A DNA stretch of 64,000 nt from Chersky-840 sp963764205 (GCA_963764205.1 CAVXRN010000006.1:930001-994000), one strand, 5' to 3'; shown: positions 18,993 to 26,866, numbered from the stretch's first letter. Translations and numbers: made by a program. The notes: generated from the letters alone by a model not told the origin.

Positions 18993-19780
18993 GCGTCACG
19001 GCGGACCAGCAGCGCCCTGCCCAGGGCGAGGACGGCCCCGCAATAGAGCACCATCATCAAGAAGCCGGTCGGGGCAGAGAGCTGTCCTTGTTGGGGGACG
19101 ACTGCAGCGACGGAGTTCGCCAGGATCGACTCCGGGGCGAATCGGCTCCAGTTGCTCGACAGTGGTTGAAGTAAAAGGGGAAGCAGCAGCGTGCACCCCA
19201 CGTAGGTGGCGATGGCGCCCGACGTGTGACGGATGATCAGCCCCAGTCCCAGGCCGAACAACGCCAACAGCGCCAGGTACCCACCTGTGAACGAGACGGC
19301 TCGCAGCACGCCGGGTTGGCCGATCGAGGCCGACGGGGCGCCGCCCGAGAGGATGGCCTGGCCCGTGAAGAAGCAGGCGAAGCTCAAGAGCTCGCTCACG
19401 ACCAGTGCGACGGCGCCGATCACGATGACCTTGGCGCCGATAAGCAATGGGCGTCTCGGATTGGCCGCCAGGGTCGATCGGATCGTCCCCGAGGCGTACT
19501 CACCGGTGACGGCGAGGACGCCGAGCACCCCGATGACCAGCGACCCGAGGGCGAGCCCGGTGAGCGACTGGTTCGTGGGATCGAAACCCTGAGGATTGCG
19601 GGGCGGCTGACGCGAGGTGTGAAGCGTGACCAAGGTGGTGACGAGCAGGGTGGCGATCACCATGGCGAGCAATATCCACGACGTCGAACGCACGGACCGG
19701 AGCTTGGTCAGCTCCGCCCGCACGGCCTGCGCGGTGCCGTAGCGGCCTTCGGGCGTCGCGGCGGTGACGAGGTTCGTCAT
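18989..19780 (-). CDS. ABC-2 type transporter permease
   Basis: A 263-residue six-helix membrane protein. It opens with AVRAELTKLRSVRSTSWILL, the usual start of ABC-2 permeases such as BcrB/NatB-like proteins, and has hydrophobic segments at about 28-48, 75-95, 115-135, 155-175, 185-205 and 235-255. I chose the inner ATG at 19780 because GAGAGGG lies five bases upstream. The longer frame reads through a repeated hexamer with poor coding character. It pairs with the ATPase immediately upstream. Confidence 0.88.
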   Translation of the reverse strand: MTNLVTAATPEGRYGTAQAVRAELTKLRSVRSTSWILLAMVIATLLVTTLVTLHTSRQPPRNPQGFDPTNQSLTGLALGSLVIGVLGVLAVTGEYASGTIRSTLAANPRRPLLIGAKVIVIGAVALVVSELLSFACFFTGQAILSGGAPSASIGQPGVLRAVSFTGGYLALLALFGLGLGLIIRHTSGAIATYVGCTLLLPLLLQPLSSNWSRFAPESILANSVAAVVPQQGQLSAPTGFLMMVLYCGAVLALGRALLVRRDA

Positions 19781-19792
19781 GAAGGCCCTCTC

Positions 19793-19826
19793 GTTTCGGG
19801 TTCGGTTCGGGTTCGGTTCGGGTTCA
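19793..19826 (-). repeat. Short GGGTTC/GGTTC repeat between ABC ATPase and permease
   Basis: Alternating GGTTCGGGTTC units span the ATPase stop codon and the permease leader. The function is unclear; it may be a slippage product. Confidence 0.55.
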
Positions 19827-20744
19827 GCTCGGGGACGCGCTCTGGAACTCCACGGCGTCGCGGGTGAGCTCCATGAAGGCATCTTCGAGCGAGGCGCGCA
19901 GTGGTGAGAGCTCGAACAGCGTGAGCGTGCGGTCCGTGGCGAGTTGGCCGATCTGGGCGGAGGTCATGCCCGACGCCAGGATCGAGCCGTCCCCGTGCAC
20001 CGTTACCGCCGCGCCCGCCTCGTGCAGGGCCGAGACGAAGGACTCGGTCATGGGTGTGACCACCCGCACGCTGTCGAGCGTGCTGTGTGCCGTGAACTCG
20101 CTCACGCTCGTCTCGGCGATCAAGGTGCCGCGGCCGATCACGACGAGTCGCTCGGCCGTGAGCGCCATCTCGGTGATGAGGTGGCTCGAGACGAACACGG
20201 TCCGGCCTTCGGCGGCGAGGTCCCGGAGCAGGTAGCGGGCCCAGCGGATCCCTTCGGGGTCGAGGCCGTTGATGGGCTCGTCGAAGAGGAGCACCCCCGG
20301 GTCGCCGAGCAGGGCGCCGGCGATCCCGAGGCGCTGGCCCATGCCGAGCGAGTACTTGCCCGCCCGTTGGTGGGCCACCGACGTCAGGCCCACGATGTCG
20401 AGGACCTCGTCGATACGAGACCGCGGGATGTCGTTGCTCTGGGCGAGATAGAGCAGATGGTTATAGGCGCTGCGGGCGGGGTGAAAGGCCTTGGCGTCGA
20501 GCAGCGCCCCGACCTCGCGCAACGGCCACCGGAGCCGCTCGAACGGCGTGCCGTTAACCAGGGCGGTCCCCGACGTCGGGTTGTCGAGGCCCATGATCAT
20601 GCGCATGGTCGTGGACTTCCCCGACCCGTTCGGCCCCAGGAACCCGGTCACGACGCCCGGAGTCACCTCGAAACTCAGATTGTCGACGGCAACGGTTCGG
20701 CGATAGCGCTTGGTCAGTGCTCGTGCAGCGATCATGGGAGACAA
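19824..20744 (-). CDS. ABC transporter ATP-binding protein
   Basis: A 306-residue ATPase subunit. Walker A is GPNGSGKST (about 37-45), the signature is YSLGMGQRLG (about 131), Walker B is VLLFDEPINGLDP (about 150) and the H-loop is SSHLITEM. The C-terminal 80 residues resemble the extension of drug- and antibiotic-type ABC-2 exporters. It heads a four-gene operon: ATPase, permease, histidine kinase, response regulator. Confidence 0.93.
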   Translation of the reverse strand: MSPMIAARALTKRYRRTVAVDNLSFEVTPGVVTGFLGPNGSGKSTTMRMIMGLDNPTSGTALVNGTPFERLRWPLREVGALLDAKAFHPARSAYNHLLYLAQSNDIPRSRIDEVLDIVGLTSVAHQRAGKYSLGMGQRLGIAGALLGDPGVLLFDEPINGLDPEGIRWARYLLRDLAAEGRTVFVSSHLITEMALTAERLVVIGRGTLIAETSVSEFTAHSTLDSVRVVTPMTESFVSALHEAGAAVTVHGDGSILASGMTSAQIGQLATDRTLTLFELSPLRASLEDAFMELTRDAVEFQSASPS

Positions 20745-20912
20745 CCTAAAGAAAGGGCTGCCGGGCGAACATAGGGCTAGCGGGCGTCTGCTCCTGGGGT
20801 TAACCCCCCTCTTGCCACACGAATCCCCCCCTTTGCCCCAGGAATCCCCCAGGAATTCTCAGCGCGTGCGCCCAGAGTGCAAGGAATCGGGGGCGCCGGG
20901 CGTGGTAGAGAC

Positions 20913-21470
20913 ATGCACGCCGATGTGGCCCTCTCCGGGGTCTCTGCACCCGGGTCCTGGCCCCTCGGCCCGGACAGCGGGGGTCGGGTGGCCGCAGGCG
21001 GGTTCGACGACTTCTACCGGGCCCATTACGAGGGGCTCGTCCGGCTCGGCTACCTGCTGACGCTGTCCGAGGAGGTGGCGCGGGACCTCGTCCACGACGT
21101 GTTCGTCCGCGTCTACGGTCGGTTCGACCGTCTCGACGACCCGCTCCCGTACGTGCGGCGCAGTGTCGTCAACGCCAGCCGGTCCTGGCACCGACGACGC
21201 CAGTTGGAGCGGTCCCGGACGAACGCGGCGCACCACGAGCACCACGTGGACGCCACGCTCGACGCGGACGAGCTGTTCGACGTGTTGGCGCGGCTGCCCG
21301 CCCGCCAACGCGCCGCCATCGTGCTGCGGTTCTACGAGCAGATGCGCGACGACGAGATCGCCGCGCTCTTGCGGTGCCGACCCGGCACCGTCGCCTCGCT
21401 CGTCCATCGAGGGTGCGCGCGGCTGCGCAGTGCCATGGCGGAGCCCGAACCGAAAGGGACAGGGTCATGA
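20913..21470 (+). CDS. Sigma-70 family (ECF/SigE-like) RNA polymerase sigma factor
   Basis: About 185 residues. Region 2 is seen in FDDFYRAHYEGLVRLGYLL and ARDLVHDVFVRVYGRF (about 30-70). Region 4 is seen in LPARQRAAIVLRFYEQMRDDEIAALLRCRPGTVASLVHRG (the region about 130-170). This is the SigE-like group common in Actinobacteria. I take the ATG at 20913; an upstream GTG at 20877 is possible. The stop overlaps the next gene start (ATGA), so it is coupled to the membrane protein that follows, the usual arrangement for a sigma factor and its regulator. Confidence 0.88.
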   Translation: MHADVALSGVSAPGSWPLGPDSGGRVAAGGFDDFYRAHYEGLVRLGYLLTLSEEVARDLVHDVFVRVYGRFDRLDDPLPYVRRSVVNASRSWHRRRQLERSRTNAAHHEHHVDATLDADELFDVLARLPARQRAAIVLRFYEQMRDDEIAALLRCRPGTVASLVHRGCARLRSAMAEPEPKGTGS

Positions 21471-23755
21471 ACGACGAGACGGATGCGGGCTTCGAGCAAC
21501 GGCTCCGTGGCGCGCTGGCGGCGCGGGCCGGTTCGGTGTCGGCCCCGGCCGATGCGAATGGGTTGGCCGGCGTCGGGGCGCGTGCGCAGCATCGACGCCG
21601 CCGAATGCGGTGGGAGGCCGCCGCGCTGGCGTTGGTCGTGGTGCTGGCAGCCGGGGTCGGTGTGGCGCTGGGATCAGGCGGGTCGGGCGGGTCGGGCGGG
21701 TCGGGCGGTCAGGAGGCGGCGCACCACCTGACGCATCGTGACGGCGTGCTCGTCCTGGCGTTGTCGGGGACGCTCAGCGCGTCGCGGCCCGGGTATGGCC
21801 CCGAGCACCCCGGGGCCGAGCGGGTGCCTTCCTCTGCGTTCAACGGCGCCGCTGCGAGCGTCCCCGCCGAGGCCGACGCCGGCGCTCCCGGGGCGCCCCT
21901 CGCCTCGACGTCGTCCACCACGGCCAGCGCAGGGCCCATCGACGTGGCTCCTTCGTCGTCGTCGGCGCTCCAGCGCCTCTACGGCCACACCTCGGCCGAC
22001 GGCGTCCAGATGACCGTGTTCGACCAGCCCGGACCGGGGACGAGCTCCACGTCGGGGGCGAACGTGCCCGTGCCCGGGACCGCGGTGCTTCCCGACGGAG
22101 GGTGTCTCACCACGACCGAGCTCACGCTCGAGGTGTCCGACACTGCCGCGGTCGGCACCGCCACCGAGCCGATGTTCCAAGGCGCGTCGGGCGCGCTCGT
22201 CGACGTGCAGATCGGGGAGATCGGCAGCGCCGAGGGCGCGCCGGCGACGTGGGTGCTGGCGCAGGTGGGCGCGTCGGCGACGACGGTGGAGGTGCAGTTC
22301 GTCGACGGCACCGTCGACGAGGCCGCGGTCGGTCCGTCGGGGGTCGTGGTGCTGGGTCACAAGGGGACACCGACCACCGCGCTCGGGAACGGGTCGGTGG
22401 CCGCCGTCAACGTGCTCGGGCCCGGTGGTCAGGTCCTGGCCGCCTACGGGCTGGGCGTGGCGAGCGCCGTGCCGTCGAGCGGCACGGCGCCGACGCGACT
22501 TCCGGCCCCGGGCCCGGTCCAGCCCGCCGATCTCAGCGCCGCCACGACCGCGGTCACCCACGCGGTGCAGACCGCGTTGGGTTGCTCCGCCTCGCCGGTG
22601 CAACGGCTCCAGACGATCGAGCTCGGTGACGCGGTCGAGTCGATGCCGACGTTCGCCGGGAGCGCGGGCGTGACCGTCGACAGGGTCGTGTTCACCTCGC
22701 CCACCGACGCCGTCGTGCAGTACCACCTCGACGCGGGCAACGGTGCGGTCAGCCCGCTCTACGCGGCCGCCACGTTGCGCGGGTCCACGTGGCAGCTGTC
22801 GCTGGCGTCGGTGGCGCCGGGGATCGCGGTGACGCCGGCCAATCAGGTGGGCAACGTCACCGTCTCGCCGGGAGGGCCGCTGTTCGTCCACAGCTGGCCC
22901 GGTGGCACCGCCGTGGCGGTGTACAAGGCGCTGCCCGGATCACAGTCGGCCTCGAGCTACGGCACCGGCGACGCCGCGTGCACGCCCGCGGGCGGGGTGG
23001 TCGAGGAGGTCACGACGCCGGGCGCGGTGGCCGTGCTCAGCTCCCCGCTGTTCCCGAACTACGCCACGCCGTTGATCGGAGCGGCGGTGTCCACCGTGGG
23101 GAGCGCCGAGGGGGCGCCGGCGACGGTGGTGGGCGTCGAGGTCGGCTCGCAGGTGGCGTCGGTCTCGGTCACCGGGAGCGGTGCGCCGGTGACCGAGACG
23201 CCGGTGAACGGTGTGGCCGTGATCGTGCTGGGCGGTGCGCCGTCGACCGCGCTTGGCGCGGCGGGCTCGGAGCTCGTGGTGAGCGACGCCGCGGGCACGG
23301 CGTTGGCCACGGTGCCGTTGCAGGTCGAGGCGACCGTGCCGGCCGGCCCGTCGAGCCTGCCCGGCGTGCTGCCCGCCCCCGGGCCGGGTCCCGCCGACCC
23401 CGCCGCCGCGACGCAGGCAGTCACCCAGGCGTTCGAGGCGGTGTTCGACTGTGCCACCCCGCCCGCGCAGCGGGTGGAGGCGATCCAGGACGGCAGCCTC
23501 GTGGCGGGGGCGCTCGAGCAGCTCGACACCGGTCCCTACGAAGCGCTGGCGTCGTCGACCTACGTCGACGTCACCCAGGTCGTGTTCGAGAGCCCGACCT
23601 CCGCGGACGTGTCGTACACGCTCCGGTTCCACTCCGACGCCCAGCTGACGTTCCCCATGCTCGGCCAGGCGCTCGTCGTGGCCGGGAGTTGGCGCGTCAG
23701 CTACGCCACGGTGTGTGCCGCGGTCCAGCTCGGCCTGGGCAACTGCCAGACCTGA
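21467..23755 (+). CDS. Large membrane-anchored protein coupled to sigma factor, possible anti-sigma
   Basis: A 762-residue protein starting at the ATG that overlaps the sigma-factor stop. A cytosolic N-terminus of about 45 residues is followed by one membrane helix (WEAAALALVVVLAAGVGVAL) and a GGSGGSGG linker. The remaining 680 residues lie outside. The outer part contains two diverged copies of a module of about 250 residues (one starting near residue 210, the other near 500). Each has a GSAEGAPAT segment and ends in a small domain with two cysteines. The topology fits an anti-sigma or sensor, but no zinc anti-sigma motif is visible in the short cytosolic part. The family is not recognized. 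Confidence 0.7.
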   Translation: MNDETDAGFEQRLRGALAARAGSVSAPADANGLAGVGARAQHRRRRMRWEAAALALVVVLAAGVGVALGSGGSGGSGGSGGQEAAHHLTHRDGVLVLALSGTLSASRPGYGPEHPGAERVPSSAFNGAAASVPAEADAGAPGAPLASTSSTTASAGPIDVAPSSSSALQRLYGHTSADGVQMTVFDQPGPGTSSTSGANVPVPGTAVLPDGGCLTTTELTLEVSDTAAVGTATEPMFQGASGALVDVQIGEIGSAEGAPATWVLAQVGASATTVEVQFVDGTVDEAAVGPSGVVVLGHKGTPTTALGNGSVAAVNVLGPGGQVLAAYGLGVASAVPSSGTAPTRLPAPGPVQPADLSAATTAVTHAVQTALGCSASPVQRLQTIELGDAVESMPTFAGSAGVTVDRVVFTSPTDAVVQYHLDAGNGAVSPLYAAATLRGSTWQLSLASVAPGIAVTPANQVGNVTVSPGGPLFVHSWPGGTAVAVYKALPGSQSASSYGTGDAACTPAGGVVEEVTTPGAVAVLSSPLFPNYATPLIGAAVSTVGSAEGAPATVVGVEVGSQVASVSVTGSGAPVTETPVNGVAVIVLGGAPSTALGAAGSELVVSDAAGTALATVPLQVEATVPAGPSSLPGVLPAPGPGPADPAAATQAVTQAFEAVFDCATPPAQRVEAIQDGSLVAGALEQLDTGPYEALASSTYVDVTQVVFESPTSADVSYTLRFHSDAQLTFPMLGQALVVAGSWRVSYATVCAAVQLGLGNCQT

Positions 23756-23779
23756 CGTCTGGCCGTCTCGACCAGAGAG

Positions 23780-24436
23780 CTACTCCGAGGATTGGAACTG
23801 CTCGAGCGCCTCGGTCAACGAGGTGTCACGGTCGATCGGGGGGAAGTCCTCGCGGGTGTTGAGATGGGGGAAGGGCTCGGCCGGGACGTCGACGCCGAGG
23901 GCGTCGCACAGCGGCTTCCACCCGTCGGCCGCCTGCCAGTCGACGAGCTGGGAGGCCGGCACCGAGGCGCGCACCTCGGCGTTGTGGCGCTCGTAGGCGG
24001 CCGTCGCCGCGGCTTTGTCGGTCCAATTCGAGGTGAAGCGGGCCGAGGCCACCGCTCGCCACATCTCGAACCAGTCGGCCATCTCGGGTGGGAGGTCGCC
24101 GCCGGCGATAGCGAAGATGGTCTGGCTGGCGCTGTCCCACCAGGCGTCCGCGTCACGACGGGTCGAGAGGACGACGGCCGCGCCGGGATTGGCCTGGAGG
24201 ATTTCGGGCCAGAACAGACAGGCGGGGAAGTCCGAGGTCGATCCGTAGGTGTCGAGGAACGCGGTCCAGTCGACCTTCCCGCCTTCGGCCGCCTCGCGCC
24301 ACACCGCGACGTGGTCGGGGTGCCCGAATACCTCGAGCATGTGGTAGCAGGGCTGCCCGGTCAGCTGCTCCAGCCCCGTCTTCAGCGACAGCGTCCCGGT
24401 CCGTCCGACCCCCGCGCCGACGACTCGTACCGCCAT
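23780..24436 (-). CDS. Sulfotransferase family protein
   Basis: A 218-residue protein. The N-terminal GAGVGRTGTLSLKTGLEQL (about 7-25) is the PAPS 5'-phosphosulfate loop seen in the group of short sulfotransferase-like proteins that act on small molecules in bacteria and fungi. VVLSTRRDADAWWDS (about 90) is the 3'-phosphate binding region. The start is the ATG with GGGGGAG five bases upstream; the much longer open frame upstream is a shadow of the AAA ATPase gene. The acceptor substrate is unknown. Confidence 0.85.
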   Translation of the reverse strand: MAVRVVGAGVGRTGTLSLKTGLEQLTGQPCYHMLEVFGHPDHVAVWREAAEGGKVDWTAFLDTYGSTSDFPACLFWPEILQANPGAAVVLSTRRDADAWWDSASQTIFAIAGGDLPPEMADWFEMWRAVASARFTSNWTDKAAATAAYERHNAEVRASVPASQLVDWQAADGWKPLCDALGVDVPAEPFPHLNTREDFPPIDRDTSLTEALEQFQSSE

Positions 24437-24546
24437 GATGGCTCCCCCGATCCCGCTCGTGGCCGGTCCCGCCGACCGGCGTGCCGACACGCTAACGGTG
24501 AATTGTCCCCTCCGCTGGTGGACGAAGATCGTGGGGCGGGCCGTGG

Positions 24547-25671
24547 CTACAGGTACTGCCCGACCGACGGCGGGGCGGATGGGGACGTGATCCCGCTGTG
24601 CTGCTTCTCCATGGCGAAGAGCTCGGCCAAGGTGGCACTTCCGTCGCGTCGCGCTCCGTTGTCGGGCACGAGGTCGCGGCCCAGCCAGCGGCGGGCCTCG
24701 GTATGGGTCAGACGTCCGATCTCGATCTGAGCGAGGCAGCGGCCCGGACGGGTGACAGCGGGATGGAGCTTTGCCAGCGGCTCGTTCGTCGTGATGGCGA
24801 CGAGGAGCCGCAATCCCTGGCCGAGCAGGCCGTCGGTCACGTTGAGCAAGCGCGCCAACGCCTGCCCCGTGATGTGCTTGGCGCCGGGCCGAATGAGCTC
24901 GTCGCAGTCCTCCAGGACGAGCAACCGCCACCACTCCTTGGGTGGCCGGTCGCCACGTCCAGGCGAGTCCGCCGCTTCGACTCCGCTGAGGCCGAGCTGG
25001 AGCAGGTACGTCGGCTCCTTGAAGAGCTGCTCGGGGTCGAGCACGCAGTCGACGCGGCACCACCGGCGCCAGGCGATCGCCAAGGCGCGCAGCATCGTCG
25101 TCTTCCCGGTGCCGGGCGGCCCGTGCAGCAGCAGGAGCCGACCCCCGAGCGCTTCGGGCCGCTGGATCATGAGCCGGTCGCCGGCTTCCGCCGCGGTGCG
25201 CGTGTAGTTGCGACGGATCTCCGGCCACGGTTCGACCGCGACCGTCCGGACCGAGCGCGACGGGCCACGGGGCGAGAGGTGCCAGAAGCCCACAGGAACA
25301 CGGTGCGGGTCGATCGAGACCGGCTCGGACGCCCCACGCGAGGCGTCGGCCAGCACTCGGTCGGCGAGGGCAGCGGAGCGGGCCAACACCGAGATGTCGC
25401 CCGAGCCGTCCTGCCAACGCCGGGCGCGCAGCACCCACCCGTCGCCCCGGGCCAGCAGGGCGCGGACCTGATCGCTCGTCGCCACGCGGATCGGCCGGAC
25501 GCCGGGCGGGAGCATCGACGCCTGGGCCCGCACGCGGGGGAGGCTCACACTCCGGGCGCGACGCAGCGCCCCGGCCACGAACGCCTCGAGGAACATGACG
25601 TCGATGACGTCTTCGGGGTCGTTGTGGTTGGTGAGCGTCAGGTGCAGTGCTGGGGTGGTGCGAGGTTCCAT
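24547..25671 (-). CDS. AAA family ATPase with DUF5925-type N-terminal domain
   Basis: About 374 residues. The N-terminal half, from DPEDVIDVMFLEAFVAG through SISVLARSAALADRVLADA-like sequence, resembles the DUF5925 domain found in front of AAA ATPases in Streptomyces and relatives. The ATPase core has Walker A HGPPGTGKTTML (about 190), Walker B LLVLEDCDEL (about 262), a sensor-1-like AITTNEP and an arginine-finger region TRPGR. I take ATG 25671 as the start; an ATG 16 codons upstream lies in 11-bp tandem repeats. It is transcribed away from the tRNA-Ro-RtcB island. A link to that island is suggested only by adjacency. Confidence 0.83.
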   Translation of the reverse strand: MEPRTTPALHLTLTNHNDPEDVIDVMFLEAFVAGALRRARSVSLPRVRAQASMLPPGVRPIRVATSDQVRALLARGDGWVLRARRWQDGSGDISVLARSAALADRVLADASRGASEPVSIDPHRVPVGFWHLSPRGPSRSVRTVAVEPWPEIRRNYTRTAAEAGDRLMIQRPEALGGRLLLLHGPPGTGKTTMLRALAIAWRRWCRVDCVLDPEQLFKEPTYLLQLGLSGVEAADSPGRGDRPPKEWWRLLVLEDCDELIRPGAKHITGQALARLLNVTDGLLGQGLRLLVAITTNEPLAKLHPAVTRPGRCLAQIEIGRLTHTEARRWLGRDLVPDNGARRDGSATLAELFAMEKQHSGITSPSAPPSVGQYL

Positions 25672-25690
25672 GGTGGTCGTCTTCTTGGGA

Positions 25691-25745
25691 TGTGCAATGG
25701 GTGTGCATTGGATTTGCATTGGATGTGCATTGGATGTGCATTCGG
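25691..25745. repeat. Five 11-bp direct repeats upstream of AAA ATPase
   Basis: Five head-to-tail copies of TGTGCATTGGA with minor changes (25691-25701, 25702-25712, 25713-25723, 25724-25734, 25735-25745). The 11-bp period is about one DNA turn, so a protein could bind all copies on one face. The repeats lie just upstream of the ATPase start on the minus strand and are a candidate operator. Confidence 0.8.
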
Positions 25746-26060
25746 TCGCGCCTCGGGTACCGGGCGACGCTCCGTCAAGAGACCGGGCGCTGGTCGAGGT
25801 GACACATGGGACACGGGCCGGGAAGCCGCGGCGCCCGTCTCAACGAACCAGCGGTGCTCCTAGGGGAGCAGGAAGCCGGCGTTGCACGCGAGCGCGCCGC
25901 GGCTCGACGGGGTCGTGCCCCGGAGCTTCGCGTCGGTGGTCGTCGTGCAGCACATAGAGGGTGATGATACGGATCGAGCGGCGAAAGTCAACGAGAGCCC
26001 CTTTGGTGCGAGAGCCGAGAACATTGGTGCCATTGATGCAAAGAATCTCGCCAGAGGCAC
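25746..26060. other. Intergenic stretch between AAA ATPase and small leaderless ORF
   Basis: About 315 bp. Several short frames cross it on both strands (for example a 68-codon frame on the minus strand, 25860-26066), but none has a recognizable domain or a convincing ribosome binding site. It presumably holds the upstream control regions of the flanking divergent genes. Confidence 0.5.
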
Positions 26061-26088
26061 TTTCATTCCGCGTCAAAATCTGTATACT
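26061..26088 (+). promoter_or_regulatory. Promoter for leaderless ORF upstream of tRNA array
   Basis: TATACT at 26083-26088 is a good -10; TTTCAT at 26061-26066 is a weak -35 with 16-bp spacing. The -10 is followed by seven bases and an ATG, the classic spacing of actinobacterial leaderless transcripts. Confidence 0.55.
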
Positions 26089-26095
26089 CGACGCT

Positions 26096-26266
26096 ATGCG
26101 GTACATCGACGCGACGTGTAGCCGAATTAATCGGCACCTCGAGGGCTCCGTGGCCTTCGTCGCGACACGCGTCACCGTGCCCGTGGAACTCTCGCTGCGG
26201 GGCGGCCCAGCGGGGCAAGCGATGGAAGCCCAGACCCAGGACACGGAGGTGCTCCTGACGGTATGA
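26096..26266 (+). CDS. Small leaderless ORF (56 aa), hypothetical
   Basis: The ATG lies seven bases after TATACT, so translation would begin at the first transcript bases. The product starts MRYIDATC and contains a valine-rich strand-like part (VAFVATRVTVPVELSLRGG). It has no known domain and no signal peptide. Codon third positions are mostly G or C, as in neighbouring genes. The TGA at 26264-26266 falls inside a hairpin, and an intrinsic terminator follows 33 bases later. It could be a real small protein or a leader peptide governing entry into the tRNA array. Confidence 0.5.
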   Translation: MRYIDATCSRINRHLEGSVAFVATRVTVPVELSLRGGPAGQAMEAQTQDTEVLLTV

Positions 26267-26298
26267 CCTGGATATCTACAGGTCCGAAGACCGTTCAG
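26255..26298 (+). ncRNA. Bulged hairpin overlapping stop codon, upstream of terminator
   Basis: An outer stem CTGACGGT/ACCG-T-TCAG (one bulged T) encloses an inner stem GACCTG/CAGGTC with loop GATATCTA. The 3' side carries an internal loop CGAAG in the context GGTCCGAAG, which resembles the conserved Ro-binding bulged helix of Y RNAs, though on the opposite strand of the stem. It ends where the terminator stem starts. Confidence 0.4.
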
Positions 26299-26334
26299 GA
26301 GCCGCCTCCCACCGGGGGCGGCTCTTTTGTTTTT
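26299..26334 (+). terminator. Intrinsic terminator before tRNA array
   Basis: An 11-bp stem (GAGCCGCCTCC paired with GGGGGCGGCTC, one T-G pair), a four-base loop and the tract TTTTGTTTTT. This is the clearest factor-independent terminator in the window and it stands directly in front of the array. Confidence 0.88.
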
Positions 26335-26364
26335 CGGGCCCGAGCACAACTGCATCGATACCGG

Positions 26365-26434
26365 AGGGGTGAGGCGCCGGTAGCCGGACGGATTCCACCC
26401 CGTCATGGGCGGCGTTCGATTCCCTGCACCCCTG
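26365..26434 (+). tRNA. tRNA-Trp(CCA)-like
   Basis: Perfect 7-bp acceptor AGGGGTG/CACCCCT with discriminator G, the typical Trp pattern. The anticodon arm GACGG/CCGTC encloses ATTCCACC, one base too long; CCA is in register with the 3' stem. The T loop is TTCGATT with one stem mismatch (C-C). The D arm is short (GGC/GCC). Gly(TCC) is an alternative reading. Confidence 0.6.
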
Positions 26435-26447
26435 CTGGTGTGACTCG

Positions 26448-26465
26448 CCCATATTTCGATATGGG
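26448..26465 (+). other. UUCG-capped hairpin in array leader
   Basis: CCCATAT-TTCG-ATATGGG is a perfect 7-bp stem with a TTCG tetraloop. It is unusually AT-rich for the region and has no T-tract. It is probably an RNA structural or processing element. Confidence 0.6.
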
Positions 26466-26519
26466 GCCAGCGCGTCGCGCCGAAATAGATCCTTGAAAAC
26501 TGAAGAGATCGCCAATAAG

Positions 26520-26568
26520 CGGATCGGGGCCGCGCCATGCCGTGGCGCAAGGTGCACGCCCCGATCCG
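26520..26568 (+). ncRNA. Rod-like structured RNA element abutting tRNA-Tyr
   Basis: A perfect 11-bp outer stem (CGGATCGGGGC/GCCCCGATCCG) encloses a 6-bp hairpin (GCGCCA/TGGCGC, loop TGCCG), with a nine-base one-sided bulge AAGGTGCAC. The last paired base is the first base of the tRNA-Tyr unit. It is not a tRNA. It could be a processing signal or a small Ro ligand. Confidence 0.5.
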
Positions 26569-26653
26569 TCCGCGGGACGCCGTCTCGGGACGGCACCTGG
26601 CCGTAACCCAGGCGCCTTCGGGCACAGCAGGTTCGAATCCTGTGCCGCGGACT
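26568..26653 (+). tRNA. tRNA-Tyr(GTA)-like, type II
   Basis: Acceptor GTCCGCG/CGCGGAC, discriminator T (A is usual for Tyr). The anticodon stem CCTGG/CCAGG has loop CCGTAAC, giving GTA but with C instead of the near-universal T at position 33. The long variable arm GCC-TTCG-GGC matches bacterial Tyr class. The T arm GCAGG-TTCGAAT-CCTGT is normal; the D loop lacks a clear GG. Confidence 0.7.
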
Positions 26654-26655
26654 TC

Positions 26656-26728
26656 GGGCCCAGAGCACGAGAGGCAGTGCAACTCCCTTGCACGGAGTGA
26701 GGTGACGGTTCGAGCCCGTCTGGGTCCA
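26656..26728 (+). tRNA. tRNA-Ala(TGC)
   Basis: Acceptor GGGCCCA/TGGGTCC contains the G3-U70 pair, the decisive alanyl-tRNA synthetase identity element. D arm GCAC/GTGC with GG in the loop, anticodon loop CTTGCAC, T arm GACGG-TTCGAGC-CCGTC, discriminator A. All arms are canonical. It starts two bases after the Tyr unit. Confidence 0.9.
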
Positions 26729-26775
26729 CGGCACCGAAAGCGCAGGATCACGGCGCAGGATCACCGGTGCGCCGT

Positions 26776-26861
26776 GCGGGCGTGGCGGAAATCGGTAGAA
26801 GCGCCGGGCTCAGACCCCCGGTGGACTCGGTCCATTGAGAGTTCGACTCTCTCCGCCCGCA
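26776..26861 (+). tRNA. tRNA-Leu(CAG), type II
   Basis: Acceptor GCGGGCG/CGCCCGC, discriminator A. The anticodon region CCGGG-CTCAGACC-CCCGG has CAG with one extra base in the loop. Long variable arm TGGA-CTCGG-TCCA and T arm GAGAG-TTCGACT-CTCTC match leucine class II tRNA. Confidence 0.85.
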
Positions 26862-26866
26862 CCCCT

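Noticed and set aside
23780..25741. 653-codon frame joining sulfotransferase with the AAA ATPase region
   Set aside because: Only the first 218 codons upstream of the stop match a family; the rest is an off-frame reading of the ATPase gene on the same strand.
26435..26567. Possible Phe or Ser tRNA (GAAA-containing stretch near 26494)
   Set aside because: No T arm, acceptor stem or matching anticodon stem could be drawn.
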